Assembly (NCBI RefSeq): GCF_900215145.1
Contig: NZ_OBDO01000007.1
Coordinates: forward strand, 124,001-188,000
Length of the DNA stretch: 64,000 nucleotides
Reading direction: 5' to 3'
Source of the DNA: Geodermatophilus sabuli
GTDB taxonomy: Bacteria > Actinomycetota > Actinomycetes > Mycobacteriales > Geodermatophilaceae
Positions 1 through 9,093 of the stretch are shown here, one piece after another. Both the position numbers and the translations under genes were made by a program. Each line of letters opens with the position of its first letter. Position 1 is the stretch's first letter. The notes beneath the pieces are model-generated. The model was not told where the DNA came from and searched no databases. It saw only the letters and a program-made list of their open reading frames with translations.

Positions 1-1455
1 GCGGGTGCAGTACGCCCGGGTGATGACGGTGTCCTGGACGGTGCCGAGTGCGTCCTGGACCCGCTGCATGTCCGCGACGAGGTCCTCCGCCGGCGTCCCG
101 AGCAGGCCGGCGGCGACCTCGGCGGTGTACCGGACCCGCTTGGCGGCCTTGCGGACCGCGTGCAGGGCGTGCTCGCGCTCCTCCCCCTCGGCGGCCTGCG
201 CCGCCGCGACCGCACGCCGCAGCCGCCTGCCCGCGCGCCGCACCGCGTCGGCGACCACGGCCGGTGCCGGGTCGCCCGCGGCGGCGGTGAGCGGCGGGTC
301 GGCCAGCAGCGCGTCCAGGGCGTCGAGCAGGCGCAGGTAGCGGCGGTCGGCGAGGGCGCGGGTCACCGCCCGCGCGCCCGCCTCGTGGTCGGAGACCGCC
401 GTCTGCTGCAGGCGGGCCGCGACCGGGCCGAGCACCAGCTCGGGCGGCTGCTCGGCGACCAGGGCCCGCAGGTGTGCCAGCGCCACCTCGCCGTCGCGCG
501 CGCCGGACAGCTGCTCCCCCACCCACCGCAGCTCCTCACGCAGCGGGTCGGTCTGCTCGCGGTCCAGGACGGGGCGGAAGGCGGCGAGGATGCTCCGCAG
601 CCGCCGGCACGCGACGCGGACGTCGTGCACGCCGTCCTCCTGGCCCGTGCGGACGGCGAGATCGGCTGCCCTCAGTGCCGTCAGCTGGCCGGCCAGAGCG
701 GCGACGACGACGGCGCCGGCTCCAGATGCTGGATCCGCCTTCGCGCCCGCGCCGCCCTTCTTCTCGCGCCGCTTGCCCTTCTTCCCGTTGCCGGCCGGCC
801 CACCGTCGGCCCCGGCCCCGGGCGCGGTCGCCGGAGCCGGGAGGCGGCCGTCGAGTACCCGGCCCACCTTCGACGGCGACGCCGACACCCGGGCGCCGGC
901 GTCGACCAGCCGCTCGGTGACGGCGTCGAGCAGCGCCGCGTCGCCGTCGACAAGCTCGACCTCCACCTCGCGCCAGATCGTGACGGTGGCCGGCTCGCCC
1001 GGAACGGCGGCCAGCGCGGTCCCGTGGACGACGTCCTCGGCCACCTCGGCCAGCACCCGGCCCTCGCCGTCGAGCAGGGGGTGCACCACGCGGCGGGTGC
1101 TCAGGGTGGCGACCGGCGCCGGGGCCGCCGTCCCGAGCTGGCCCAGGACGGGGGCGAGGACGGCCTTGGGCACGGTGCGGGAGGCGCGGCCCAGCGGCTG
1201 GTGCAGCTCCCGCCGGGCGCCGGCTCCCGCGGGGAGCTTCACGTGCCAGCCGGCGTCCGGGCCGCCGGTGCGGCGGCGGAGCGTCACGCGGGACCGCAGC
1301 AGGCGCAGGTCGGCCGTGTCGTAGTACGTCGCCTCGAGCTCGTGGGTCTGCGGCTCCCCCATCGACGCGACCTCGCCGACGCCGGCCAGGTCCGGGAGCG
1401 CGAAGGACTCCTCGGCCTCGAACTTGCGCTCGATCTCCAGGTGCTCGGTGGTCAC
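1..1455 (-). CDS. CYTH and CHAD domain protein (3' end outside window)
   Basis: The reading frame from the GTG at 1455 stays open to the left edge, so about 485 residues are visible and the C-terminus is missing. The N-terminus carries the CYTH triphosphate-tunnel signature ExExK (EIERK, residues 7-11). A Pro/Gly/Lys-rich linker follows near residue 200-235. From about residue 240 the protein is CHAD-like, with the basic helices VHDVRVACRRLRS and HAVRKAAKRVRYTAEV typical of polyphosphate-binding CHAD bundles. By family knowledge such fusions hydrolyse inorganic triphosphate or bind polyphosphate; the substrate here is inferred. An antisense frame over the same DNA is only a GC-rich shadow. 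Confidence 0.85.
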   Translation of the reverse strand, partial: MTTEHLEIERKFEAEESFALPDLAGVGEVASMGEPQTHELEATYYDTADLRLLRSRVTLRRRTGGPDAGWHVKLPAGAGARRELHQPLGRASRTVPKAVLAPVLGQLGTAAPAPVATLSTRRVVHPLLDGEGRVLAEVAEDVVHGTALAAVPGEPATVTIWREVEVELVDGDAALLDAVTERLVDAGARVSASPSKVGRVLDGRLPAPATAPGAGADGGPAGNGKKGKRREKKGGAGAKADPASGAGAVVVAALAGQLTALRAADLAVRTGQEDGVHDVRVACRRLRSILAAFRPVLDREQTDPLREELRWVGEQLSGARDGEVALAHLRALVAEQPPELVLGPVAARLQQTAVSDHEAGARAVTRALADRRYLRLLDALDALLADPPLTAAAGDPAPAVVADAVRRAGRRLRRAVAAAQAAEGEEREHALHAVRKAAKRVRYTAEVAAGLLGTPAEDLVADMQRVQDALGTVQDTVITRAYCTR

Positions 1456-1605
1456 GACGATCCACGGTAGGCCAGGTCGCGCCTGGCCAGCACGTCACCG
1501 CACCCGCCACCCGCCCGGCCGGGCGATGTTCACCGAGCGCCCCGGCTGGGCACGCTGACGGCAGGGAGCGCCCAGCGCGGGGCCTCCGGCGAGGGGAGCC
1601 GACCG

Positions 1606-2607
1606 ATGTTGAGCGAGCGAGAACTGTCCGCGGCGATCGGCAGCACCGCCTACGATTCCGACGGGCACAAGATCGGCACGGTCGAGCACTTCTTCACCGA
1701 CGACCGGACGGGCGCGCCCACCTGGGTCGCCGTCTCCACCGGCCTGCTCGGCACCCGCCGCTCCGTGGTCCCCGCGGCGGAGGCCGCCTTCGTCGACGGC
1801 GCCCTGCAGCTGCCGGTGACGCGGGACGCCGTCCGCAGCGCGCCGCACGTCTCCGATGAGCGCCTCGACCCGGACGCCGAGGCGCTGTTGCGCCGGCACT
1901 ACGAGGCCGAGGCCGCCGGTGGCGGGGCGGCGACCAGGGACGAGACCGTCGGCGGGGCAGCACCCGGGGACGGGACGACGACCGGGGCCGCCGGTGGAGA
2001 CGCCGCCGGCGGCTCCACCGACGGTGGCGCCCTCCACGGCCCCGCGGTCGGGAGCAGCGGCCCCGCGGTCCGGAGCAGCGGCCCCGCGGTCGGGACCAGG
2101 GGCCCCGCCGGCGACGTCGCGGCCGGTGCCGGCGGCGCGGCGGGTGCCGGCGCGGGCGCCGCGGCGACCCCGGCGCCGGACGCCGGCGGGGCGATGACCC
2201 GCAGCGAGGAGCAGCTGCGGGTGGGCACCGAGCGCGTGGCGACCACCCGCGCCCGGCTGGTGAAGTACGTGGTCACCGAGGAGGTGACGATCACCGTCCC
2301 GATCCGCCGCGAGGAGATCCGCGTGGAGCAGGTGCCGGTCGACGCCCCCGACGCCGGCCCCGGGGAGTCCCTGGCCCCCGACACCGCCGGCACCTCCACC
2401 GGGGCCCCTGTCGGGTCCGCGTCGTCCGGCGGCCCCGCGGGGCTGCCCGAGGAGATCGTCCTGCACGCCGAGCGGCCGGTCGTCACCGTCGAGGTGGTGC
2501 CGGTGGAGCGGGTGCGGCTGCGCACCGACGTCGTCACCGGTCAGGAACAGGTCACCGAGCAGGTGCAGCGCGAGCAGATCGTCGTCGACGAGGACCGCCT
2601 CCGCTGA
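1606..2607 (+). CDS. PRC-barrel and DUF2382 (YsnF/AvaK-type) stress-associated protein
   Basis: The 333-residue product has three parts. Residues 1-85 form a PRC-barrel (SAAIGSTAYDSDGHKIGTVE, then PTWVAVSTGLLG). Residues 90-195 are a Gly/Ala/Pro-rich linker. Residues 200-333 match DUF2382, alternating basic and acidic strands such as VTEEVTITVPIRREEIRVEQ and ending VQREQIVVDEDRLR. This architecture is common in Actinobacteria and is usually linked to general stress, but no biochemical role is established. The DUF2382 part is interrupted by a second low-complexity insert (about residues 247-285). It is monocistronic, with GAGGGGA upstream of the ATG. Confidence 0.85.
   Translation: MLSERELSAAIGSTAYDSDGHKIGTVEHFFTDDRTGAPTWVAVSTGLLGTRRSVVPAAEAAFVDGALQLPVTRDAVRSAPHVSDERLDPDAEALLRRHYEAEAAGGGAATRDETVGGAAPGDGTTTGAAGGDAAGGSTDGGALHGPAVGSSGPAVRSSGPAVGTRGPAGDVAAGAGGAAGAGAGAAATPAPDAGGAMTRSEEQLRVGTERVATTRARLVKYVVTEEVTITVPIRREEIRVEQVPVDAPDAGPGESLAPDTAGTSTGAPVGSASSGGPAGLPEEIVLHAERPVVTVEVVPVERVRLRTDVVTGQEQVTEQVQREQIVVDEDRLR
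2038..2106 (+). repeat. in-frame 21-bp tandem repeat inside the PRC-barrel gene
   Basis: About three and a third copies of a 21-bp unit beginning GGCCCCGCGGTC encode GPAVGSS-GPAVRSS-GPAVGTR-GPA in the linker. The unit length is a multiple of three, so copy-number changes would keep the frame. Confidence 0.85.
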
Positions 2608-2658
2608 TCCGAGCCGCCGCCGGCGGGGGCCCCACGGTGGCGCGGCGACCCGCGCGCG

Positions 2659-2865
2659 GTGTCGCGCCGTGTCCACCCACCACCGCCGCTGCGGTCGCTG
2701 CCGGAGCGCTACGCCGTCGGCGGCGGGCGCTACTTCGTCTGCCCGATCTGCTTCGACGCCAAGGGCCTGGACGAGGGCGACCTCATCGCCGGAGCGGAGC
2801 TGGCCGGGACCGTCCCGATGTGGCAGTGGATCGGCGAGGACGACGCCGGCACCTTCAGCTACTGA
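2659..2865 (+). CDS. short DsrE-like C-terminal fragment
   Basis: This 68-residue ORF starts at a GTG with no clear ribosome binding site. Its second half (YFVCPICFDAKGLDEGDL, then AGAELAGTVPMWQWI) resembles the C-terminal strand-helix of DsrE-family sulfur-relay-like proteins, which carry a CxxC-containing segment followed by EGDxxxGxxxAG. The N-terminal two thirds of a normal 110-120 residue DsrE protein is absent, and the first 20 residues are Arg/Pro-rich and look like translated spacer. It could be a decayed gene or a real small protein. I lean towards a remnant. Confidence 0.45.
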   Translation: MSRRVHPPPPLRSLPERYAVGGGRYFVCPICFDAKGLDEGDLIAGAELAGTVPMWQWIGEDDAGTFSY

Positions 2866-2920
2866 CCGACGACCGGCCACCGAGGAGACCCGTCGGGGTT
2901 CCGCCCACGGGTCCCCTCCG

Positions 2921-3675
<755 letters not shown>

Positions 3676-3679
<4 letters not shown>

Positions 3680-4866
3680 GACCTCATCCTCCCCAGTCGC
3701 TCCACCGCCTCGCCGAGCACGGCGTCGCCCTTGCAGAAGGCGAAGCGCACGAGGTGACGGCCCAGGTGCGCGTGCGCCGGGTCGTAGAAGACCACGGTCG
3801 GGATGGCGACGACACCCGCCCGCTCGGGGAGCGCCCGGCAGAAGGCCACGCCGTCGCCGTCGGGCTGCACCGGCCGGACGTCGACGGTCGCGAAGTACGT
3901 CGCCTGCGGGCTGATCACGGGCAGCCCGGCCTCCGTCAGGCCCTGCACCAGGACGTCGCGGCGGTACTCGAGGTCCCCGGCGATCGCGTCGAAGTACTCG
4001 TCGGGCAGCCGCAGGCCGGCCGCGACCGCCGGCTGGAACGGGCCCGCGTTGACGTAGGTGAGGAACTGCTTGGCGGTGCGGACGGCGGCCACCAGCTCGG
4101 CCGGGCCGCAGATCCAGCCGACCTTCCAGCCGGTCACGTTGAACGTCTTCCCCGCGCTGCTGACCACCAGGGTGCGCTCGCGCATGCCGGGGAACGTCGC
4201 GATCGAGGTGTGCTGGGCGCCGGTGAAGACCAGGTGCTCGTACACCTCGTCGGTGAGCACGAGCAGCTCGTGCTCCATGGCCAGCGCCGCCAGCGTGCCG
4301 AGCTCGGCGCGGGTGAAGACCTTGCCGGTCGGGTTGTGCGGGCTGTTGAGCAGCAGCAGCCGCGCCCGCGGGGTGACCGCGGCACGCAGCTCGGCGACGT
4401 CGAAGGTCCACTGGCCGGCACCGGACGCCGGGGGCCGCAGCGGCACCGGCCGGGCGACGCCGCCGGCCATCGCGATGCCCGCCGCGTAGCAGTCGTACAT
4501 CGGCTCGAACAGCACCACCTCGTCACCGGGCTCGAGCAGGGCCAGCAGCGACGCCGACAGCGCCTCCGTGGCACCGGCCGTCACGAGGACCTCGTCGGCC
4601 GGGGCGTAGCCGTGCCCGCCGAAGCGCTGGACGTGCTCGGCGATCGCCGCCCGCAGCTCCGGGATGCCCGGCCCCGGCGGGTACTGGTCGTGCGCGGTGC
4701 CGATGGCCGCGCGGGCGACGTCGAGGACCTCGGGTGGGCCGGGGTAGTCCGGGAAGCCCTGGCCGAGGTTGATCGCGCCCGTGGTGACGGCGAGCGCACT
4801 CATCTCGGCGAAGACCGTCGTCCCGAAGCCCTGCAGGCGGGCCGACAGGTACGGCGCGCGGGTCAT
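3676..4866 (-). CDS. PLP-dependent class I/II aminotransferase (methionine/glutamine-type)
   Basis: The 396-residue fold-type I aminotransferase has NSPHNPTGK (174-182), DEVYEHL (206-212) and the Schiff-base Lys240 in SSAGKTFNVTGWKVGW. This motif set is shared by kynurenine/glutamine transaminase K, E. coli YbdL methionine aminotransferase and actinobacterial DapC. The overlapping omega-amidase-like gene favours the glutamine transaminase K role, using Gln as amino donor to rescue methionine or other oxo-acids. N-succinyldiaminopimelate aminotransferase remains the main alternative, since many actinobacterial genomes annotate this family as DapC. Confidence 0.85.
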
Positions 4867-4887
4867 GCCCCCAGCCTGGCAGACCCC

Positions 4888-4901
4888 GTTCCACGTGGAA
4901 C
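4888..4901. promoter_or_regulatory. parS-type centromere site
   Basis: GTTCCACGTGGAAC is a perfect 14-bp palindrome in the spacer between the S4 gene and the aminotransferase. It differs from the general parS core GTTTCACGTGAAAC by one symmetric substitution. It is identical to copies at 9577, 47858 and 61427. Confidence 0.75.
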
Positions 4902-4906
4902 CCGCA

Positions 4907-5131
4907 TCACGCGATGCGCACGTCCTCCATGCCCTCGACGCTCACCACGTCGCCCCGGCGGACCTGGCGGCCGCGGCGCTCCTCCGGCTCGCCGTTGACC
5001 CGGACGGCGCCGGTGAGCAGGACGTCCTTCACCTGGGCACCGGTCGGGACGGCGTCGACCAGCTTCAGCAGCTGGCCGAGCCGGATGGTCTCCTCGCCCG
5101 GCCGGAGGTCGACGGTGCGCACGGCGGTCAT
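4907..5131 (-). CDS. S4-domain RNA-binding protein (YbcJ/YaaA-like)
   Basis: The 74-residue protein consists almost entirely of one S4 alpha-L RNA-binding domain: IRLGQLLKLVDAVPTGAQVK, then VNGEPEERRGRQVRRGDVV. Small stand-alone S4 proteins are thought to bind structured RNA; the target here is unknown. The ATG at 5131 overlaps the end of the MOSC gene by 4 bp, so the two are probably cotranscribed. The parS site at 4888 lies just downstream of its stop. Confidence 0.85.
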   Translation of the reverse strand: MTAVRTVDLRPGEETIRLGQLLKLVDAVPTGAQVKDVLLTGAVRVNGEPEERRGRQVRRGDVVSVEGMEDVRIA

Positions 5132-5934
5132 CCTGCAGTGTCACCGTCGGCTTCCGCGCCCCGGTCCGCTCCTCGCTCGCCGGCGCTCGCTGCGATGCTC
5201 CCGCGGCTGTCCGCCTCCCCGAGGTCCACGAGCTCGTCGCCCACCGCAACGGCGCCCGGGTGCGCCACCAGCGCCCCGATCGCCAGCATGCCGCCACGCT
5301 CGCGGTGCACCGTCCTGAGCACCGACGTGTCCCGGCCGATGCCGCCGGGCTGCGGGCGGGTCACCATGACGCAGCGGGGGATCGGCGCGACGACGTCCAG
5401 CCCGACGCCGCCCACACGCACCCGCGTGCCGACCAGCGCGTCCTCGCCGGACCCGTCCAGCAGCACGTTGGCGCGGAACCGCCGCCGGTCCCAGGTGCCC
5501 AGCGTGCCGGTCGAGACCAGCGAGACGCGGATGCGGGAGCTGTCGTGGAAGGCCCCGCGCGCCCCGGTGAAGGCGTCCCAGGCGTACTCGTCGTCGTCCT
5601 CCACCTCGAACGGGTTCTCGTACTGCCGGTCGCCGGGCGCGTCGGCCGCGGCCCGCAGCGTGACCGGCCGGCCCAGCCACACCGACAGGACGGCGTCGTC
5701 GGCGGTGACGGTGCCGTCGGGCAGCACCACCTCGACCTCGCCGTCGGGGCGCAGCCGGGCGGCGGCGAACAGCAGGTCGGACACGCGGCGGGCGGTCAGG
5801 CCGAACCCCGTGTCGACGTCGAAGAGGGCCCACTGCCGGTCCCCGGTCAGCCCCTCCGGGCCCACCTCGACGGCGGTCAGGCGCTCTCCCTGCAGCGACT
5901 TGACCGGGTACCGCCACAGCTCCGCGACGCGCAC
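5128..5934 (-). CDS. MOSC domain protein
   Basis: The 268-residue protein begins with the MOSC N-terminal barrel (ELWRYPVKSLQGE, GDRQWALFD) followed by the MOSC core, with RFRANVLLDG and a late GIGRDTSVLRTV segment. MOSC proteins handle sulfur carried from the molybdenum-cofactor sulfurase family or act on N-hydroxylated substrates. The usual active-site Cys region is not unambiguous here: PIPRCVMVTRPQPGG carries the conserved RCxxTxxxP-like motif. The last 30 residues are polar and probably disordered. It precedes the S4 gene with a 4-bp overlap. Confidence 0.8.
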   Translation of the reverse strand: MRVAELWRYPVKSLQGERLTAVEVGPEGLTGDRQWALFDVDTGFGLTARRVSDLLFAAARLRPDGEVEVVLPDGTVTADDAVLSVWLGRPVTLRAAADAPGDRQYENPFEVEDDDEYAWDAFTGARGAFHDSSRIRVSLVSTGTLGTWDRRRFRANVLLDGSGEDALVGTRVRVGGVGLDVVAPIPRCVMVTRPQPGGIGRDTSVLRTVHRERGGMLAIGALVAHPGAVAVGDELVDLGEADSRGSIAASAGERGADRGAEADGDTAG

Positions 5935-5935
5935 G

Positions 5936-6850
5936 TCAGGCCTCCCAGCTCAGGGTCCACGTGCCGGCCCACTCCGCGCCGGGCGCCAGGACGACGAGAT
6001 CGACGCCATCGGCCAGGGCGTTGGGCGGGCAGGTCATCGGCTCCACAGCGACGCTGCGCCGCCGCTGGCCCGCGGGCAGCGTGTCACCGGTGAACACCTG
6101 CAGCCAGGGCCAGGAGCGGTCGACGGCGAGCTCCAGCGCCCCGGCCGGCCCGGTCAACCGGACGCGCGCCCAGCCGTCGGCGTCCCGGTCCAGGTCGGTG
6201 AGCGGGGTGTCGAGGGCGCGGTCACCGATCCGGCCGACGGCGCCGTCGAAGGGCCGCCGCTCCCCGGTGGGTAGGCCGCCGTCGTCGACGACGAGCTCGG
6301 TGCGCGCGGGCAGGTGGAGCTCGGCGTCCCCGACGCCGCCGTCGTCCCGCGCGCCGACGGCGAGGTAGGGGTGCATCCCGGCCCCGAACGGAGCCGGCTC
6401 GGCACCGGCGTTGCGGACGCGGACGGTGACCCGCAGCCCCGTGGGCGCCAGCGCGTGGTCGATGGCCACCAGCAGCCGGAAGGGGTACCCGGGGCGCGGC
6501 TCGACGACGGTGCCGACGGTGACCGCGTCGTCGGACCGGTCGAGCACCGTCCACGGCTGCCAGGAGAGCAGCCCGTGCGCCGCGTTGGGCGTGTCCGGCG
6601 AGGCGACGTCGAGCTGCAGGTCGCGGCCGGCCCAGGACCAGCGCCCACCGCGCAGTCGGTTGGGCCAGGGCAGCAGCACGCCGCCCCGCCGTCCCGACGG
6701 GATCGTGCCCGCCGGGTAGCCGTCGAGCACCTCGCGGCCGCCCACCGTCAGCGCCCGGACGCCCCCACCGCGCAGGTCGACCGCCAGCCGCGCGGCACCC
6801 GCCACCACCTCGACCCCACCCGGCTCGGCCACCGGCCACGTCCCGCTCAT
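5936..6850 (-). CDS. aldose 1-epimerase family protein
   Basis: The 304-residue product belongs to the galactose mutarotase fold. Visible motifs include LPWPNRLRGGRW (substrate-pocket Asn-Arg), AAHGLLSWQPW with the conserved His, and GAGMHPYLAVG with the second His. The C-terminus carries VAVEPMTCPPNALADG, which supplies the catalytic Glu of the family. It probably interconverts alpha and beta anomers of a sugar or acts on a sugar phosphate. The ATG at 6850 was chosen because residues upstream of it in the open frame are Arg-rich and not family-like. Confidence 0.85.
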   Translation of the reverse strand: MSGTWPVAEPGGVEVVAGAARLAVDLRGGGVRALTVGGREVLDGYPAGTIPSGRRGGVLLPWPNRLRGGRWSWAGRDLQLDVASPDTPNAAHGLLSWQPWTVLDRSDDAVTVGTVVEPRPGYPFRLLVAIDHALAPTGLRVTVRVRNAGAEPAPFGAGMHPYLAVGARDDGGVGDAELHLPARTELVVDDGGLPTGERRPFDGAVGRIGDRALDTPLTDLDRDADGWARVRLTGPAGALELAVDRSWPWLQVFTGDTLPAGQRRRSVAVEPMTCPPNALADGVDLVVLAPGAEWAGTWTLSWEA

Positions 6851-6897
6851 GGCCGCCACCCCACCACAGTCCACCGACACCGGCGCCCGCGGACGCC

Positions 6898-7121
6898 TCA
6901 GGACAGATCGCGCTCGTAGTACAGGGAGCAGCCGGCGTCGGGCTCCTGGACGTGGCGACCAGCACGACGCCGACGTCCGCGGCCGACGGCGGGGTGCCCG
7001 GCTCGCCCGCACTGCCGTACCGCGCCCGGAGCTCGACCTGCTGCGCCACCATGAGCCGTCGGACGTCGGGGTCGTCCCAGGCCGCGGCGGTGACGGACCA
7101 GGTGGAGGTGGTCACCTCCAC
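6898..7121 (-). pseudogene. GNAT acetyltransferase remnant with internal deletion
   Basis: From GTG 7121 the frame reads VTAAAWDDPDVRRLMVAQQV, a typical GNAT N-terminus, through ADVGVVLVA. It then loses homology. A different frame immediately downstream reads HVQEPDAGCSLYYERDLS and a stop at 6898, which looks like a GNAT C-terminus. The roughly 90 residues holding the acetyl-CoA-binding core are missing. I infer an internal deletion with frame change. The head and tail are both seen directly; the family assignment is by likeness. Confidence 0.6.
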
Positions 7122-7125
7122 CTGA

Positions 7126-7719
7126 TCACAGGCTGATCCCGTGCAGCAGCAGGGCGGCCAGCTCCCGGTAGGCAGCGGCGTCGTCCAGCCCGGTGGCGCG
7201 GGCGGTGTCGCCGCGGCCGATGCGGAACACCAGCGTGGAGACGGTGTCGGCGACCAGCGCGGGGTGCACCTCGCGGAACCGTCCCTGGGCCACGCCGTCG
7301 GCGATGAGCTCCCGCACCCGCTCCGCCGCCCGCGCGGTGTTCTGCTCGTAGACCGCCCGCCCGGGCGCGAAGGCGTCCAGGTCCCGGTAGAAGGCCGGCG
7401 AAGCCGGGGCCAGGGCCCGCGCGACGGCGGTCAGGTACGCGGTGACCCGCAGCGCGGGGTCCTCCTCGGTCGCCGTCCCGGCTTCCACCGCGGCCGTGGC
7501 CTTGCGGAAGAAGTGCCGGACCACCCGAGAGGCCAGCTGCTCCTTGCTGCCGGCCAGCGCGTAGAGCGTGCTCTTGGAGCAGTGCAGCCGGAGGGCGAGG
7601 TCCTCCAGGGTGAACCCCGCGAAGCCCTCGGCGAGGAACAGCTGCTCCAGCTGGTCGAGCAGCTCGGCCTGCCGGCGGGTCAGCCGGCCGGCCGGCGCGC
7701 CCGCGATCTCCGCCGTCAT
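7126..7719 (-). CDS. TetR/AcrR family transcriptional regulator
   Basis: The 197-residue protein has an N-terminal TetR helix-turn-helix (LFLAEGFAGFTLEDLALRLH, then CSKSTLYALAGSKEQL, about residues 25-60) and an all-helical ligand domain. The ATG at 7719 is preferred because residues encoded upstream are not TetR-like. It is transcribed divergently from an acyl-CoA dehydrogenase. A perfect 14-bp palindrome in the 85-bp spacer is the likely operator for both. An acyl-CoA or fatty-acid-like effector is inferred from the neighbour. Confidence 0.88.
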   Translation of the reverse strand: MTAEIAGAPAGRLTRRQAELLDQLEQLFLAEGFAGFTLEDLALRLHCSKSTLYALAGSKEQLASRVVRHFFRKATAAVEAGTATEEDPALRVTAYLTAVARALAPASPAFYRDLDAFAPGRAVYEQNTARAAERVRELIADGVAQGRFREVHPALVADTVSTLVFRIGRGDTARATGLDDAAAYRELAALLLHGISL

Positions 7720-7754
7720 GGCACCTCCCGCGGGCCAGCTTCCACCTGGACGCG

Positions 7755-7768
7755 CGACAGTACTGTCG
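7755..7768. promoter_or_regulatory. probable TetR operator
   Basis: CGACAGTACTGTCG is a perfect 14-bp palindrome between the divergent TetR gene and the acyl-CoA dehydrogenase. A second CAGTAC half-element follows at 7778-7783. Position and symmetry fit a TetR dimer site controlling both directions. Confidence 0.65.
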
Positions 7769-7804
7769 TACCGATCCCAGTACAGCTGCGCCCGAGGAGA
7801 TGCC

Positions 7805-8968
7805 GTGCCGGTCGACCGCGAACTGCCCACCCAGGAGGCCGCCGACCTCCTCGCCCTCACCCGTGAGATCGCCGACGCCGAACTCGCGCCGAAGGCAGCG
7901 CAGTACGAGCGCGAGGAGCGCTTCCCGCGCGAGGTCTTCCGGCTGCTCGGCGACGCCGGCCTGCTCGGGCTGCCGTTCGGGGAGGACGTCGGCGGCGGCG
8001 GGCAGCCCTACGAGGTGTACCTGCAGGTGGTGGAGGAGCTCGCGGCCCGCTGGGCCAGCGTGGCCCTCGGCGTCAGCGTGCACACGCTGTCCTGCTTCCC
8101 CATCGACCGGTTCGGCACCGACGCCCAGCGCCGGGACCTGCTGCCGGAGATGGTCGGCGGGCGGCTGCTCGGCGCCTACTGCCTGTCCGAGGCGCACGCC
8201 GGCTCCGACCCGGCGGCCATGCGGGCCGCCGCGCGGGCCACGGACGACGGGTGGGTGGCCAGCGGCGAGAAGGCGTGGGTCACCCACGGCGGGCACGCGG
8301 ACTTCTACTCGACGTTCCTCCGGACGCCGGACGACGGCGAACGCGCCATCTCCTGTCTCCACCTCACCCCCGACCTCGCCGGGTTCTCCGCCGCGAGGCC
8401 GGAGGAGAAGATGGGCCTGACCGGTTCCACGACCGCCGCCATCCGGCTGGACGACGTCCCGATCCCCGCCGACCGGCTGGTCGGCGAGCGTGGCCGTGGC
8501 CTCGGCATCGCGCTCGCGGCGCTGGACTCCGGGCGCCTGGGGGTCAGCGCGGTGGCCGTGGGTCTGGCCCAGTCCGCCCTCGACGTCGCGGTCGCCTACG
8601 CACGGGACCGCGAGGCGTTCGGCAAGCGGATCGTCGACCACCAGGGCGTGGCGTTCCTGCTGGCCGACATGGCCGCCGCCGTCGAGTCCGCCCGCGCCAC
8701 GTACCTGGTCGCGGCCCGGCGCAGGGACGCCGGCAAGCCCTACGCCCGCCAGGCCAGCATCGCCAAGCTCGTGGCCACCGACGCCGCCATGAAGGTGACC
8801 ACCGACGCCGTCCAGGTGCTCGGCGGGGCCGGGTACACCCGCGAGTTCCCCGCCGAGCGCTACATGCGCGAGGCCAAGGTCATGCAGATCTTCGAGGGCA
8901 CCAACCAGATCCAGCGCATGGTGATCGGCCGGCACCTGGCCGCGGAGGCCGTGCCCCCCGCCGGCTGA
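7805..8968 (+). CDS. acyl-CoA dehydrogenase
   Basis: The 387-residue flavoprotein has the family landmarks AYCLSEAHAGSD (124-135) and GEKAWVTHGG (154-163). C-terminal QVLGGAGYTREFP is followed by IFEGTNQIQ, with the catalytic base Glu at 364. This Glu position is typical of short/medium-chain and short-branched acyl-CoA dehydrogenases that oxidise acyl-CoA to 2-enoyl-CoA with FAD. The start is GTG 7805, eight bases after GAGGAG. No electron-transfer partner or beta-oxidation gene is adjacent, so the chain specificity is open. Control by the divergent TetR is likely. Confidence 0.9.
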   Translation: MPVDRELPTQEAADLLALTREIADAELAPKAAQYEREERFPREVFRLLGDAGLLGLPFGEDVGGGGQPYEVYLQVVEELAARWASVALGVSVHTLSCFPIDRFGTDAQRRDLLPEMVGGRLLGAYCLSEAHAGSDPAAMRAAARATDDGWVASGEKAWVTHGGHADFYSTFLRTPDDGERAISCLHLTPDLAGFSAARPEEKMGLTGSTTAAIRLDDVPIPADRLVGERGRGLGIALAALDSGRLGVSAVAVGLAQSALDVAVAYARDREAFGKRIVDHQGVAFLLADMAAAVESARATYLVAARRRDAGKPYARQASIAKLVATDAAMKVTTDAVQVLGGAGYTREFPAERYMREAKVMQIFEGTNQIQRMVIGRHLAAEAVPPAG

Positions 8969-8984
8969 CCCCGTCCCTCCCCCG

Positions 8985-9004
8985 GCGAGATCACGGGGTC
9001 TCGC
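8985..9004 (+). terminator. hairpin after acyl-CoA dehydrogenase
   Basis: GCGAGA and TCTCGC arms flank an 8-nt loop 16 bases after the stop. A related imperfect GATCACGGGATCTCG segment follows at about 9030. No T-run is present, so terminator function is tentative. Confidence 0.35.
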
Positions 9005-9093
9005 ACGTCCGGCACCGCGGGGAGGTGCGGGATCACGGGATCTCGGCGACGCGGCGGCCCCACCCGTCGGCACCCGGGTGCACCATCGCGCGC

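Noticed and set aside
160..1470. Long plus-strand ORF over the CYTH-CHAD gene
   Set aside because: Its translation is low-complexity Arg/Gly/Pro-rich and has no family likeness; the minus-strand frame carries clear CYTH and CHAD motifs.
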